Shown in pieces: positions 49,862 to 58,649 of a DNA stretch of 60,000 bases. This stretch comes from Rossellomorea aquimaris (GTDB lineage Bacteria > Bacillota > Bacilli > Bacillales > Bacillaceae_B). Numbering within the stretch: position 1 is the first letter of the stretch; each line of letters starts with the position of its first letter. The notes beneath the pieces are model-generated. The model was given only the letters and a program-made list of their open reading frames with translations, made no database searches and was not told the DNA's origin. Location of the stretch: NCBI RefSeq assembly GCF_035590735.1, contig NZ_CP141595.1:107501-167500 (forward strand). The letters run 5' to 3'. A program made the position numbers and the translations under genes.

Positions 49862-50806
49862 ATGATCGAAATTGAAAAGCCAAAAATTGAAACGGTTGAG
49901 ATCAGCGATGATGCCACATATGGAAAGTTCGTCGTAGAACCACTTGAGCGTGGATATGGTACAACTTTGGGTAACTCCTTACGTCGTATCCTACTATCGT
50001 CACTCCCAGGTGCTGCTGTCACATCTATTCAAATAGATGGAGTACTGCATGAGTTTTCAACAATTGAAGGCGTCGTAGAGGATGTCACATCCATCATTTT
50101 GAATATCAAAAAGTTAGCGTTAAAGATCTACTCTGATGAAGAAAAAACGCTAGAAATTGATGTACAGGGCGAAGGAGTTGTAACGGCTGCTGATATTACT
50201 CATGATAGTGATGTAGAAGTGTTAAATCCTGATTTACACATCGCAACATTATCTAAGAGTGGACACTTCCGTGTGCGTTTAAGCGCATCACGTGGACGTG
50301 GATACAGACCAGCAGACCAGAACAAACGTGAGGATCTTCCTATTGGCGTGATCCCAATCGATTCTATTTACACTCCAGTTTCACGCGTTAACTATCAAAT
50401 AGAAAATACTCGTGTTGGTCAAATGACGAACTACGATAAACTTTCTCTTGATGTATGGACTGATGGAAGTATTGGACCAAAAGAAGCGATTTCTTTAGGT
50501 GCTAAGATTCTAACAGAACACTTAAATATTTTCGTTGGCCTTACAGATGAAGCGCAGAATGCTGAAATCATGGTAGAAAAAGAAGAAGACCAAAAAGAGA
50601 AAGTTCTTGAGATGACGATCGAAGAATTAGATCTTTCTGTTCGTTCTTATAACTGCCTGAAGCGTGCTGGAATCAATACTGTTCAAGAGCTTGCTAACAA
50701 GACAGAAGAAGATATGATGAAAGTGCGTAACTTAGGACGTAAATCACTTGAAGAGGTTAAAGTTAAACTTGAAGACCTTGGACTTGGCTTACGTAAAGAC
50801 GACTGA
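49862..50806 (+). CDS. rpoA: DNA-directed RNA polymerase subunit alpha
   Basis: A 314-aa subunit. The N-terminal domain (about 1-228) dimerises and holds beta and beta'; [20 protein letters not shown] is its signature. The C-terminal domain (about 245-310; [20 protein letters not shown], then [11 protein letters not shown]) binds UP elements and regulators such as Spx. GAAGGAGGG precedes the ATG. Confidence 0.98.
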   Translation: MIEIEKPKIETVEISDDATYGKFVVEPLERGYGTTLGNSLRRILLSSLPGAAVTSIQIDGVLHEFSTIEGVVEDVTSIILNIKKLALKIYSDEEKTLEIDVQGEGVVTAADITHDSDVEVLNPDLHIATLSKSGHFRVRLSASRGRGYRPADQNKREDLPIGVIPIDSIYTPVSRVNYQIENTRVGQMTNYDKLSLDVWTDGSIGPKEAISLGAKILTEHLNIFVGLTDEAQNAEIMVEKEEDQKEKVLEMTIEELDLSVRSYNCLKRAGINTVQELANKTEEDMMKVRNLGRKSLEEVKVKLEDLGLGLRKDD

Positions 50807-50828
50807 TAACATCTTCTTTCATATATAG

Positions 50829-51215
<387 letters not shown>

Positions 51216-51236
51216 TAATTCGTGACTTCTAACACT

Positions 51237-51280
51237 AAGGGCAGGACAGTTAATCCTTAACTGCTTCTTTGCCCTTTTTG
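51237..51280 (+). terminator. Intrinsic terminator after rplQ
   Basis: AAGGGCA (51237-51243) pairs with TGCCCTT (51270-51276), with inner CAGTTAA/TTAACTG, then a T run. It ends the S10-spc-alpha transcript. Confidence 0.9.
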
Positions 51281-51340
51281 TATAAGTGCATGTTGATGAA
51301 AAGCAGAGCGTTACGATGAGCAGCTCCGGCTGACTCGTCT

Positions 51341-51438
51341 AGCTCGTGCATCCCTTCCAACTTCTATTTTCATAGAAGCTGTTCAATGGTTGAACAAGAA
51401 AAGATCTCTTTTCTTTGGTCGGGGTGCAGGCTTTTTTT
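51341..51438 (+). other. Cloverleaf-like multi-hairpin element ending in a T run, upstream of ecfA1
   Basis: Three perfect hairpins stand almost back to back: CTTCTAT/ATAGAAG (51361-51378), GTTCAA/TTGAAC (51381-51395) and AAGAAAAG/CTTTTCTT (51396-51415). TGCATCCC (51347-51354) can pair with GGGGTGCA (51421-51428) to enclose all three, extended by AGC/GCT. CTTTTTTT follows at once. The layout is that of a four-way junction ending as an intrinsic terminator, in the 5' leader of ecfA1. It lacks tRNA consensus bases. The stems are seen; any regulatory role is inference. Confidence 0.65.
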
Positions 51439-51497
51439 TATATGCAGAGATTTTTTAGCAGAGCTGAGTATGTAGAGCGTAGAGGAGGTTGCAAAAA

Positions 51498-52334
51498 TTG
51501 AAAGAAATCATTCAAGTAGACGATGTACATTTCAGATACCCTGATCAAAATTCCTACGCCCTTAAAGGGATTAGCTTGACAGTCAATCAAGGTGAATGGT
51601 TAGCGATTGTCGGTCATAATGGATCCGGTAAGTCGACTCTTGCCAAAATGTTGAATGGGCTTCATTTTCCTGAAAAGGGAAAGGTAACGGTGGACGGGAT
51701 CATTCTTGAGGAGAGCTCTATTTGGGACATCCGTTCAAAGCTGGGTATGGTCTTTCAGAATCCCGATAATCAGTTTGTTGGTGCTACAGTAGAAGATGAT
51801 GTGGCTTTTGGGTTAGAAAACCATGGGGTACCTTATGAATCGATGGTACAGCGAGTCAATGATGCTTTAAAAAGTGTCCATATGGAGGATTTTCTTAATC
51901 AAGAGCCGCACCATTTATCAGGTGGTCAAAAGCAGCGTGTAGCGATTGCCGGGGTCGTAGCCCTTCAGCCATCGATCATCATCTTAGATGAAGCGACATC
52001 GATGCTTGATCCCAAAGGAAGAAAAGAAGTCCTTGAAACAGTACGCAAGCTGAAAGAGGAGGAAAACCTGACGGTGATTTCCATCACCCACGACCTGGAA
52101 GAAGCAACAAAAGCCGATCGTATGATTGTATTAAATCAAGGGATGGTCTTTAAGGAAGGAACTCCGGAAGAAATTTTCTTATTAGAGGACGAGTTAATCA
52201 AGCTGGGCCTTGACTCTCCTTTTACAATAAAGCTTGCTAGAGCCCTTAAAGAGGCAGGGATACCCTTGTCTAAAACCTATTTTACAGAAGAAGAGTTGGT
52301 GAATGAATTATGCAAATCACATTTCAACAGGTAG
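51498..52334 (+). CDS. ecfA1: EcfA1, energy-coupling factor transporter ATPase
   Basis: A 278-aa ABC ATPase of the shared ECF vitamin/metal uptake module. Walker [10 protein letters not shown] (39-47), signature LSGGQKQR and Walker [10 protein letters not shown] are intact. The frame includes TTG 51489, but that touches AGAGGAGG (51481-51488), so TTG 51498 is the start. It forms a heterodimer with EcfA2, whose gene overlaps it by 25 bases, on EcfT. Substrate-binding S components are encoded elsewhere. Confidence 0.95.
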   Translation: MKEIIQVDDVHFRYPDQNSYALKGISLTVNQGEWLAIVGHNGSGKSTLAKMLNGLHFPEKGKVTVDGIILEESSIWDIRSKLGMVFQNPDNQFVGATVEDDVAFGLENHGVPYESMVQRVNDALKSVHMEDFLNQEPHHLSGGQKQRVAIAGVVALQPSIIILDEATSMLDPKGRKEVLETVRKLKEEENLTVISITHDLEEATKADRMIVLNQGMVFKEGTPEEIFLLEDELIKLGLDSPFTIKLARALKEAGIPLSKTYFTEEELVNELCKSHFNR

Positions 52335-53179
52335 AATACCGATATTCATTCAACACTCCATTCGAAAAGCTTGCCCTTCAAGATATCAACCTTTCCATCC
52401 CGACAGGTCAATTTCTCGCGGTGATCGGTCACACCGGTTCAGGGAAATCAACACTCCTTCAGCATTTAAACGGACTGTTAAAACCTACTGAGGGAGTTGT
52501 CCAAGTAGGGGAACATCAAATAAAAGCCAAACAAAAGGCAAAAAGCTTAAAGCAGGTCAGGCAGAAGGTAGGCATCGTCTTTCAATTTCCTGAGCATCAG
52601 TTGTTTGAAGAAACCGTACTTAAAGACATCTGTTATGGACCAATGAACTTTGGAGTATCCGAAGAAGATGCTATAAGAAGAGCCAAGGAACTGATCGTAA
52701 AGGTTGGACTTTCAGAAGAAGTACTTAATAAATCCCCTTTTGATTTATCAGGGGGACAAATGAGACGTGTAGCCATTGCAGGTGTACTTGCTATGAATCC
52801 GGAGGTCATTGTACTAGATGAACCTACTGCGGGACTCGATCCAAGGGGCCAACGTGAAATAATGGACATGTTCTATGAGCTTCATAAAGAAAAAGGACTG
52901 ACGACCATTCTCGTCACCCATAGCATGGAAGACGCTGCTCATTATGCAGAAGAGATTGTGATCATGCAGAAAGGCCGTCTTAAGAGAAAAGGTAGTCCAG
53001 AGGAGATATTCTCTTCGGCGTATGAATTGTTTGAGATGGGATTGGACGTGCCCGATGTCGTACGTTTTCAATATCAATTTGAACACAATTCAGGGAAGAA
53101 GCTACCGAAAACCTGTTTAACGATAGAGGAATTAGCTTCAGCCATCCGTACAGTCAGTGACGGAGGTGAAGTCCTATGA
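52310..53179 (+). CDS. ecfA2: EcfA2, energy-coupling factor transporter ATPase
   Basis: A 289-aa partner ATPase. Walker [10 protein letters not shown] (40-48), Q-loop FQFPEHQLF, signature LSGGQMRR and Walker [14 protein letters not shown] are visible. It overlaps the end of ecfA1 by 25 bases in another frame and ends overlapping the ecfT start by four (ATGA), so the three subunits are translated together. Confidence 0.96.
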   Translation: MQITFQQVEYRYSFNTPFEKLALQDINLSIPTGQFLAVIGHTGSGKSTLLQHLNGLLKPTEGVVQVGEHQIKAKQKAKSLKQVRQKVGIVFQFPEHQLFEETVLKDICYGPMNFGVSEEDAIRRAKELIVKVGLSEEVLNKSPFDLSGGQMRRVAIAGVLAMNPEVIVLDEPTAGLDPRGQREIMDMFYELHKEKGLTTILVTHSMEDAAHYAEEIVIMQKGRLKRKGSPEEIFSSAYELFEMGLDVPDVVRFQYQFEHNSGKKLPKTCLTIEELASAIRTVSDGGEVL

Positions 53180-53973
53180 TGGAGAAAATGATCTTTGGTC
53201 GCTACGTACCTGCCAAATCCATCCTTCATCAGATGGACCCGAGGGCCAAACTATTATTTATCTTTGGATTCATATGTGTCGTCTTTCTGGCAAATAATTT
53301 TGTTACGTATGCATTGCTCGGTCTTTTTACGTTTAGCGCACTCATTCTTTCTAATCTTTCCTTGCGTTTTATTATCGGTGGATTGAAGCCTATCCTATGG
53401 TTGATTCTGTTTACGTTTTTTTTACACGTGTTTTTCACCAAGGAAGGCCCCGTCATTCTGGACTTAGGCGTATTATCTGTTCATGAAGAGGGGTTAAGGC
53501 AGGGGATCTTTATTTCTTTACGATTCTTTTATCTGATTCTCGTCACGTCTTTATTAACGCTGACGACATCCCCCATCACGATTACGGACGGTCTCGAGAC
53601 GCTTTTGAACCCATTGAAAAAAGTGAGGTTTCCCGTTCATGAGCTGGCTCTTATGATGTCGATCTCCTTACGGTTCATTCCGACGTTGATGGAGGAAACG
53701 GATAAAATCATGAAGGCCCAAATTGCAAGGGGGGCTGAGTTTTCTTCCGGCCCCATCAAAGATCGGATTAAAGCCATCATCCCTTTACTGATCCCTCTCT
53801 TCGTCAGTGCCTTTAAACGCGCAGAGGACCTGGCAACAGCCATGGAAGCAAGAGGATATCAAGGAGGAGAGGGCAGGACAAAATACCGGCTTTTATCCTG
53901 GCACAAGAAGGATACGGGGTCTTTAGTGATACTGGCCTTTCTAACAGTTGTATTAATTATTTTTAGAGGATAA
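53176..53973 (+). CDS. ecfT: EcfT, energy-coupling factor transmembrane subunit
   Basis: A 265-aa membrane protein with about five to six hydrophobic spans. Two coupling-helix motifs ending in ARG (AQIARGAEF and AMEARGYQGG) contact the ATPases, as in the EcfT family. It scaffolds interchangeable S components for vitamins and metals. ATG 53176 and ATG 53179 are adjacent; GGAGGTGA upstream fits either. Confidence 0.95.
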   Translation: MMEKMIFGRYVPAKSILHQMDPRAKLLFIFGFICVVFLANNFVTYALLGLFTFSALILSNLSLRFIIGGLKPILWLILFTFFLHVFFTKEGPVILDLGVLSVHEEGLRQGIFISLRFFYLILVTSLLTLTTSPITITDGLETLLNPLKKVRFPVHELALMMSISLRFIPTLMEETDKIMKAQIARGAEFSSGPIKDRIKAIIPLLIPLFVSAFKRAEDLATAMEARGYQGGEGRTKYRLLSWHKKDTGSLVILAFLTVVLIIFRG

Positions 53974-53987
53974 CGGGAGTGTCGTGT

Positions 53988-54740
53988 ATGCAGAGAGTGA
54001 AGTGTACCATCGCTTATGATGGCACCTATTTTCATGGTTATCAGGTACAACCCAATCAGCGAACCGTCCAGGGGCTCATAGAAGGTATTCTGGCCACTAT
54101 CCATAAAGGGGAAAGAATCCGGATCAGTGGGTCGGGGCGGACCGACGCTGGTGTTCATGCGAACGGTCAGGTTTTTCATTTTGATACGCCCTTATCCATC
54201 CCTGAAGAGAAATGGCCGGTCGTGTTAAACACACGCTTACCGGATGAAGTAACTGTTAAAGAAGCTGAGTTTGTTCCAACTGACTTCCACTCAAGGTTCT
54301 CTGTCGTACAGAAGGAATATCGTTACCGTGTTTATACGGGAGAGTCGAGAAGTCCGTTTAACCGTCACTTCGCCCTTCATTATCCCTACACTTTATCTGT
54401 GACGGATATGGAGCGTGCTGCACGGCATCTAATCGGCGAGCACGACTTCACGAGCTTTTGTTCTGCTAAAACAGAGGTAGAAGATAAAGTAAGAACGATT
54501 CACCATATTGAGATTCAGAAGCACGGGGAAGAAATTATTTTTTCATTTGTAGGAAATGGATTTCTATATAATATGGTGAGAATACTGGTTGGTACATTAT
54601 TAGAGGTAGGTTCTGGGAATATCCAAATAGAAGAGGTCCCTGGAATACTGAATGCCAGGGATCGTAATCGGGCAGGGAAGACTGCACCTCCACATGGGCT
54701 ATATCTGTGGAAGGTTGATTATGGTTCTAATGAGAAATAG
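53988..54740 (+). CDS. truA: tRNA pseudouridine synthase A
   Basis: A 250-aa enzyme isomerising uridines 38-40 in the tRNA anticodon stem. The catalytic aspartate is D53 in SGSGRTDAGVH. KEYRYRVYTG and FLYNMVRILVGTLLEVG are also conserved. CGGGAG at 53974-53979 points to ATG 53988 rather than GTG 53979. It follows ecfT after 14 bases, as in B. subtilis. Confidence 0.95.
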   Translation: MQRVKCTIAYDGTYFHGYQVQPNQRTVQGLIEGILATIHKGERIRISGSGRTDAGVHANGQVFHFDTPLSIPEEKWPVVLNTRLPDEVTVKEAEFVPTDFHSRFSVVQKEYRYRVYTGESRSPFNRHFALHYPYTLSVTDMERAARHLIGEHDFTSFCSAKTEVEDKVRTIHHIEIQKHGEEIIFSFVGNGFLYNMVRILVGTLLEVGSGNIQIEEVPGILNARDRNRAGKTAPPHGLYLWKVDYGSNEK

Positions 54741-54786
54741 CCGGTGTTTAACATTTAGAGATAATTTAGTAATAGGAACCCTTGAA

Positions 54787-54847
54787 GTTGATTGTAGCGG
54801 AAGAGTGCCCGCCCCGCGGAAAGCGGGGACCTGAAGCGGAAATCAAC
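54787..54847. repeat. Shortened copy of the dispersed inverted-repeat element
   Basis: GTTGATT (54787-54793) and AATCAAC (54841-54847) are the same termini as at 35772-35897, but the element is only 61 bp. Its right half (CCCCGCGGAAAGCG, then CTGAAGCGG) matches the full copy; most of the left and middle is missing. CCCCGC and GCGGGG form a compact inner hairpin. It is the main content of the 347-bp gap between truA and rplM, besides the rplM promoter and leader. Confidence 0.85.
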
Positions 54848-54963
54848 CACTACTATTTAGGTACAGACAAATCTTTTTGCAACTATATAATTATTTGGTT
54901 TATTAAAGTTGATAATCAAGTTTAAAAAAATTCTAAAACAACTAATCCTGGTGTAACATTCTC

Positions 54964-54992
54964 TTGACAATAGTCTGGGAACAAGATAATAT
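54964..54992 (+). promoter_or_regulatory. SigA promoter of rplM-rpsI
   Basis: TTGACA (54964-54969), 17-bp spacer, TAATAT (54987-54992). Hexamers and spacing equal those of the str promoter at 30758. Confidence 0.85.
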
Positions 54993-55004
54993 AGCATATG
55001 GTAT

Positions 55005-55065
55005 GTTATTAACCCCACGATAAGCCCCGGAAACTTATTGTGATTAGAAAATAAATACTACGGAT
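55005..55065 (+). promoter_or_regulatory. L13 leader RNA
   Basis: The leader between promoter and rplM contains AACCCCACGATAAGCCCCGG (55011-55030) followed by ACTTATTGTG and an A-rich segment. This matches the L13 leader motif known in Bacillus and relatives, thought to bind L13. TAACCCCACGATAAG can pair with CTTATTGTGATTA. Boundaries are approximate. Confidence 0.75.
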
Positions 55066-55087
55066 TCATTAAATAGGAGGTTAAATC

Positions 55088-55525
55088 ATGCGTACAACGT
55101 ATATGGCAAAAGCCAACGAAATCGATCGTAAATGGTTCGTTGTAGATGCTGAAGGCAAAACTCTAGGACGTTTAGCTAGTGAAGTTGCTTCAATTCTACG
55201 CGGAAAACACAAACCAACATTCACACCACATGTTGACACTGGTGATCATGTAATCATTCTTAATGCTTCAAAAATTGAACTAACTGGGAAAAAGCTTACG
55301 GACAAGATTTACTACCGTCACACTAATCACCCAGGTGGTTTAAAACAACGTACAGCATTAGAAATGCGTACAAACTACTCAGAGAAAATGTTAGAGCTTA
55401 CTATCAAAGGTATGCTTCCAAAAGGTTCTCTAGGTCGTCAAATGTTCAAGAAATTACATGTATATGCTGGAGCAGAGCATAAGCATCAAGCACAACAACC
55501 TGAAGTTTACGAACTTCGTGGATAA
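55088..55525 (+). CDS. rplM: 50S ribosomal protein L13
   Basis: A 145-aa early-assembly protein. [20 protein letters not shown] and the [20 protein letters not shown] segment are diagnostic. TAGGAGG precedes the ATG. Cotranscribed with rpsI, 22 bp downstream. Confidence 0.98.
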   Translation: MRTTYMAKANEIDRKWFVVDAEGKTLGRLASEVASILRGKHKPTFTPHVDTGDHVIILNASKIELTGKKLTDKIYYRHTNHPGGLKQRTALEMRTNYSEKMLELTIKGMLPKGSLGRQMFKKLHVYAGAEHKHQAQQPEVYELRG

Positions 55526-55547
55526 TTAATAAGAGGAGGTTATTATC

Positions 55548-55940
55548 TTGGCTCAAGTTCAATATTACGGAACTGGTCGTCGTAAGAGCTCAGTAGCTCG
55601 TGTACGTTTAGTACCAGGTAACGGAAACATTGTTATCAATGATCGTGAAGTAGAAGTATATATCCCATTCGCAGCACTAAGAGAAGTAATTAAGCAACCA
55701 CTAGTTGCAACTGAAACTCTTGGTAACTATGACGTTTTAGTAAACGTTCATGGTGGAGGCTATGCTGGTCAAGCTGGTGCGATCCGTCACGGAATCGCTC
55801 GTGCTTTACTACAAGCAGACCCTGAATACCGTGGATCTCTAAAACGCGCTGGATTATTAACTCGTGACTCTCGTATGAAAGAGCGTAAAAAATACGGTCT
55901 TAAAGGTGCACGTCGCGCGCCACAATTCTCTAAGCGTTAA
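55548..55940 (+). CDS. rpsI: 30S ribosomal protein S9
   Basis: A 130-aa protein whose C-terminal tail (RRAPQFSKR) reaches the P-site tRNA anticodon stem. [19 protein letters not shown] and [19 protein letters not shown] are conserved. The start is TTG 55548 after AGAGGAGG. A terminator follows. Confidence 0.98.
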   Translation: MAQVQYYGTGRRKSSVARVRLVPGNGNIVINDREVEVYIPFAALREVIKQPLVATETLGNYDVLVNVHGGGYAGQAGAIRHGIARALLQADPEYRGSLKRAGLLTRDSRMKERKKYGLKGARRAPQFSKR

Positions 55941-55954
55941 TTATTATTTCAAAC

Positions 55955-55990
55955 AAAAGCTCAACCGATTCATTCGGTTGGGCTTTTTTG
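55955..55990 (+). terminator. Intrinsic terminator after rpsI
   Basis: AAAAGCTCAACCGA pairs with TCGGTTGGGCTTTT (one G-T) around TTCAT, then T run. Confidence 0.93.
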
Positions 55991-56001
55991 TTTTGTTGGG
56001 A

Positions 56002-56048
56002 GAGGGACGGACCTTCTGTGCGACGTGAAAATCGGAGGTCCGTCCCTC
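56002..56048. repeat. Perfect 12-bp inverted repeat GAGGGACGGACC
   Basis: GAGGGACGGACC (56002-56013) and GGTCCGTCCCTC (56037-56048) are exact inverted repeats around a 23-nt spacer, immediately after the rpsI terminator. Without a T tract it is not a standard terminator. Similar gggacggacc hairpins are familiar as dispersed elements in some Bacillus genomes (recollection). Confidence 0.85.
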
Positions 56049-56123
56049 GAAAAAATTGGTAACAGTTACTCGAATGAAGAGTTGTGTTAAGTAGGAAAAT
56101 ACGTTCAAAGGGGTGGATGACTT

Positions 56124-56570
56124 TTGAACGTTATTACAACTTTCAATACAAAGAGAAGAGAAAAGCAAATTAAGACGGAAAGAACATTGCTGAAAGAGAT
56201 TTCGATTAAAATGCTTCAGGAGAGTGTCCGGAAGCATTTTGGATATATAAAGGTTCAAGGCGGCGTATTTATGCAGCAGGGCTTTGATGAGGCATGCTTT
56301 GATGTGGCCATTGAAGCGTATCTGCTCGGTGGAAAGGTCAGCAAGTTTGGTTATACGGGTGAGCCCGCCGACGCCGTGAAAAAGCGGTGCGAGGAAGAAT
56401 TAAAACACTTTATTGATACACTTTATAATTTTTGGTTGTATTGGTCAGAGATGGGCATCTCTAATCAAGTGGATGAATCCTTTTATTTTTGTTGCGAGCA
56501 CTTTGTGGAAACATGGTGGTCAGAAGGATATGATAAGGGGATCAAGCGTCATAAACTGCGTTTGAATTAA
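56124..56570 (+). CDS. DUF2521 family protein (YbaK-like), unknown function
   Basis: A 148-aa soluble protein resembling B. subtilis YbaK, which sits in the same place before cwlD. A basic N-terminal stretch (NTKRREKQIKTERTLLKEI) is followed by a region rich in aromatic residues and cysteines (YNFWLYWSE; FYFCCEHFVETWWSEGYDKG). No catalytic motif or membrane span is recognised. The start is TTG 56124 with AAGGGGTGG upstream. B. subtilis has ybaJ, a methyltransferase gene, between rpsI and ybaK; it is absent here. Confidence 0.85.
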   Translation: MNVITTFNTKRREKQIKTERTLLKEISIKMLQESVRKHFGYIKVQGGVFMQQGFDEACFDVAIEAYLLGGKVSKFGYTGEPADAVKKRCEEELKHFIDTLYNFWLYWSEMGISNQVDESFYFCCEHFVETWWSEGYDKGIKRHKLRLN

Positions 56571-56676
56571 TCATTTCAGTTCTAAAAATCATTCTCGTCC
56601 CATATTTTTTTAGTAAGGACAGCGGAGCTACAAAGAGGTTTTACTCCGGGTTGAAACTGGAAATGGGAGGACTGGA

Positions 56677-57405
56677 ATGATTCAGAAACTAAAGGTTATC
56701 GGGATGATTTCTGCACTGGCGATATTATTATTCATTATTCAATATAAGATTCTGGACAAGGATACGTGGGATTCCTGGAATCTCCCCTTATCAGGTAAAA
56801 TCATCTATATAGATCCCGGACATGGCGGGCCGGACGGTGGGGCTGGTGATCAGGATGCCCTTGAAAAGGACATCGCTTTAAATGTGTCTCTGATGATAAG
56901 GGATTATCTCCAGGAACAAGGGGCTCTCGTGATCCTGACACGTGAAAAAGACGAAGATCTTGCCGATGAAGGAACCAAAGGCTACAGCCGCCGGAAAGTG
57001 GAGGATTTGAAGAAAAGGCTAAGCTTAATCAATGAATCTGAAGCAGACTTATTTTTAAGTATCCACCTGAACTCCATTCCATCTGCTAAGTGGAGCGGTG
57101 CTCAAACATTCTATAATCCAAAGTATAAAGAAAATAAAGCCCTTGCAAAAGCCATTCAAGGAGAGCTTACACGTAATTTAGAAAATACGACGCGTGAAGC
57201 GAAGGGTCTTCAAAATGTGTATATCTTAAAACATGCCAAAAAGTCAGGAGCCTTAGTGGAAATTGGTTTTTTATCCAATCCTGGCGAGCGGGCTAACTTA
57301 CTTAAAGAAGACTACCAGCAAAAAATCGCCGCCTCTGTATACCAGGGGGTTCTCAATTATTTAACAATGGAAGATGAAGACAAAGAAAAGGCTGATGAGG
57401 ATTAA
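56677..57405 (+). CDS. cwlD: CwlD, germination N-acetylmuramoyl-L-alanine amidase
   Basis: A 242-aa zinc amidase of the Amidase_3 family needed to make muramic-delta-lactam in the spore cortex. An N-terminal signal/membrane segment (about 5-25) precedes the catalytic domain. Zinc ligands H49 (DPGHGG), E63 and H130 (SIHLNS) and the catalytic E195 (VEIGFLSNPGE) are all visible. GGGAGG precedes ATG 56677. In B. subtilis it is expressed under SigE and SigG; I could not read a convincing site here. Confidence 0.95.
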   Translation: MIQKLKVIGMISALAILLFIIQYKILDKDTWDSWNLPLSGKIIYIDPGHGGPDGGAGDQDALEKDIALNVSLMIRDYLQEQGALVILTREKDEDLADEGTKGYSRRKVEDLKKRLSLINESEADLFLSIHLNSIPSAKWSGAQTFYNPKYKENKALAKAIQGELTRNLENTTREAKGLQNVYILKHAKKSGALVEIGFLSNPGERANLLKEDYQQKIAASVYQGVLNYLTMEDEDKEKADED

Positions 57406-57421
57406 CCTCTCAGCTTTTTTA
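57386..57421 (+). terminator. Terminator overlapping the 3' end of cwlD
   Basis: GGCTGATGAGG and CCTCTCAGCT pair imperfectly around ATTAA, followed by six T. The left arm lies within the last codons of cwlD and the loop contains its stop codon. Confidence 0.7.
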
Positions 57422-57542
57422 GTGAATCATTTTATTATTCAACAAAAGCATTCAAAACCTTTTGATCATTCATTCAACTAAGAATATGTTATACTGAAAG
57501 CAGATTGATTGAAAACGAATACATAGAAAAGGGTGGTTATTC

Positions 57543-58592
57543 ATGTTAACTGAACAACAGACACGCGAACTTTTATTTGGATTAAAAGATCCTTTTTTAA
57601 ATAAAACGTTAGAAGAAACAAACGGTATCGCAGAAATTTCAATTAAGGAAGAAAAGAAGCATGTAAGCGTGAAGATCGCCATTGCCAAGACAGGTACTGG
57701 TGAACAGATGCAATTCCAACAAAAGATTGTACAAGTCTTAAAGGATAACGGAGCAGAATCTGTCGGGATCCGGTTCACGGAGCTTCCACAGGAAGAGCTT
57801 GAAAAGCATAGAGGGTCCGGTGGACAAGGAACTGATCTTTTATCACCTGCAAGTAAAACAACCTTTATCGCGATTGCCAGCGGAAAAGGCGGAGTAGGAA
57901 AATCGACGGTTTCTGTTAACTTAGCTGTATCGTTGGCCCGTCAAGGCAAAAAAGTCGGGCTCGTGGATGCGGATATTTACGGGTTCAGTGTTCCGGATAT
58001 GATGGGAATCGTGAAACGACCGGTTGTTCGGGGAGAAAGAATTATTCCGGTAGAACGTTTTGGTGTAAAAGTCATCTCTATGGGCTTCTTTGTAGAAGAC
58101 AATGCCCCCGTTATTTGGAGAGGCCCGATGCTCGGAAAAATGCTCAATAATTTCTTCTCAGAAGTAGAGTGGGGAGAACTGGACTATTTACTATTGGACC
58201 TGCCGCCGGGAACAGGAGACGTTGCCCTTGATCTTCACACGATGCTTCCACATTGTAAGGAAATCATCGTAACAACACCACATCCAACAGCAGCATTCGT
58301 AGCGGCTCGAGCCGGTGCCATGGCCCTGCAAACCGATCATGACATTCTCGGTGTGGTTGAGAACATGTCCTATTTCGAAAGTAAATTAACAGGCGAAAAA
58401 GAATTCGTATTCGGTCAAGGTGGAGGAGAGAAGCTTACGGAAGAACTCCGTACCGATTTATTAGGTAAGCTTCCACTTCAACAGCCTGATTGGAACGAAG
58501 AGGATTTTGCTCCTTCCATTTACGCAGAAGACCACCGTTTAGGGCAGATCTATGGTGACATCGCTCATAAAGTGATTGAAAAACTCTCTTAA
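57543..58592 (+). CDS. salA: SalA / Mrp-family P-loop ATPase
   Basis: A 349-aa protein of the Mrp/NBP35 type. An N-terminal DUF59 domain (about 5-85) is followed by the deviant Walker A SGKGGVGKST (113-122), VDADIYG and LLLDLPPGTGD. The CxxC that binds an Fe-S cluster in many Mrp proteins is missing; the equivalent stretch reads VVENMSYFES. B. subtilis SalA (YbaL), reported to repress scoC and so raise protease expression, occupies this locus. Whether this homologue regulates genes, handles Fe-S clusters or both is not decided by sequence. A strong bidirectional terminator follows. Confidence 0.9.
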   Translation: MLTEQQTRELLFGLKDPFLNKTLEETNGIAEISIKEEKKHVSVKIAIAKTGTGEQMQFQQKIVQVLKDNGAESVGIRFTELPQEELEKHRGSGGQGTDLLSPASKTTFIAIASGKGGVGKSTVSVNLAVSLARQGKKVGLVDADIYGFSVPDMMGIVKRPVVRGERIIPVERFGVKVISMGFFVEDNAPVIWRGPMLGKMLNNFFSEVEWGELDYLLLDLPPGTGDVALDLHTMLPHCKEIIVTTPHPTAAFVAARAGAMALQTDHDILGVVENMSYFESKLTGEKEFVFGQGGGEKLTEELRTDLLGKLPLQQPDWNEEDFAPSIYAEDHRLGQIYGDIAHKVIEKLS

Positions 58593-58601
58593 TTAAACGT
58601 T

Positions 58602-58645
58602 AAAAGGACAAATGCGTTGGAATTTCCACGCATTTGTCCTTTTTA
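58602..58645. terminator. Bidirectional terminator between salA and gerD
   Basis: AAAAGGACAAATGCGT and CGCATTTGTCCTTTTT form a long, nearly perfect stem with T runs on both strands. It lies between the converging salA and gerD genes and can stop both. Confidence 0.95.
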
Positions 58646-58649
58646 AATA

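Noticed and set aside
51341..51438. tRNA gene
   Set aside because: The cloverleaf-like pairing lacks the conserved tRNA bases (no GTTCRANNC T-loop, no D-loop GG, no CCA), arms are too long and it ends in a T run.
57462..57495. salA promoter TTGATC...TATACT
   Set aside because: The -10 is good but the only -35-like box is 22 bp away, outside the usable range.
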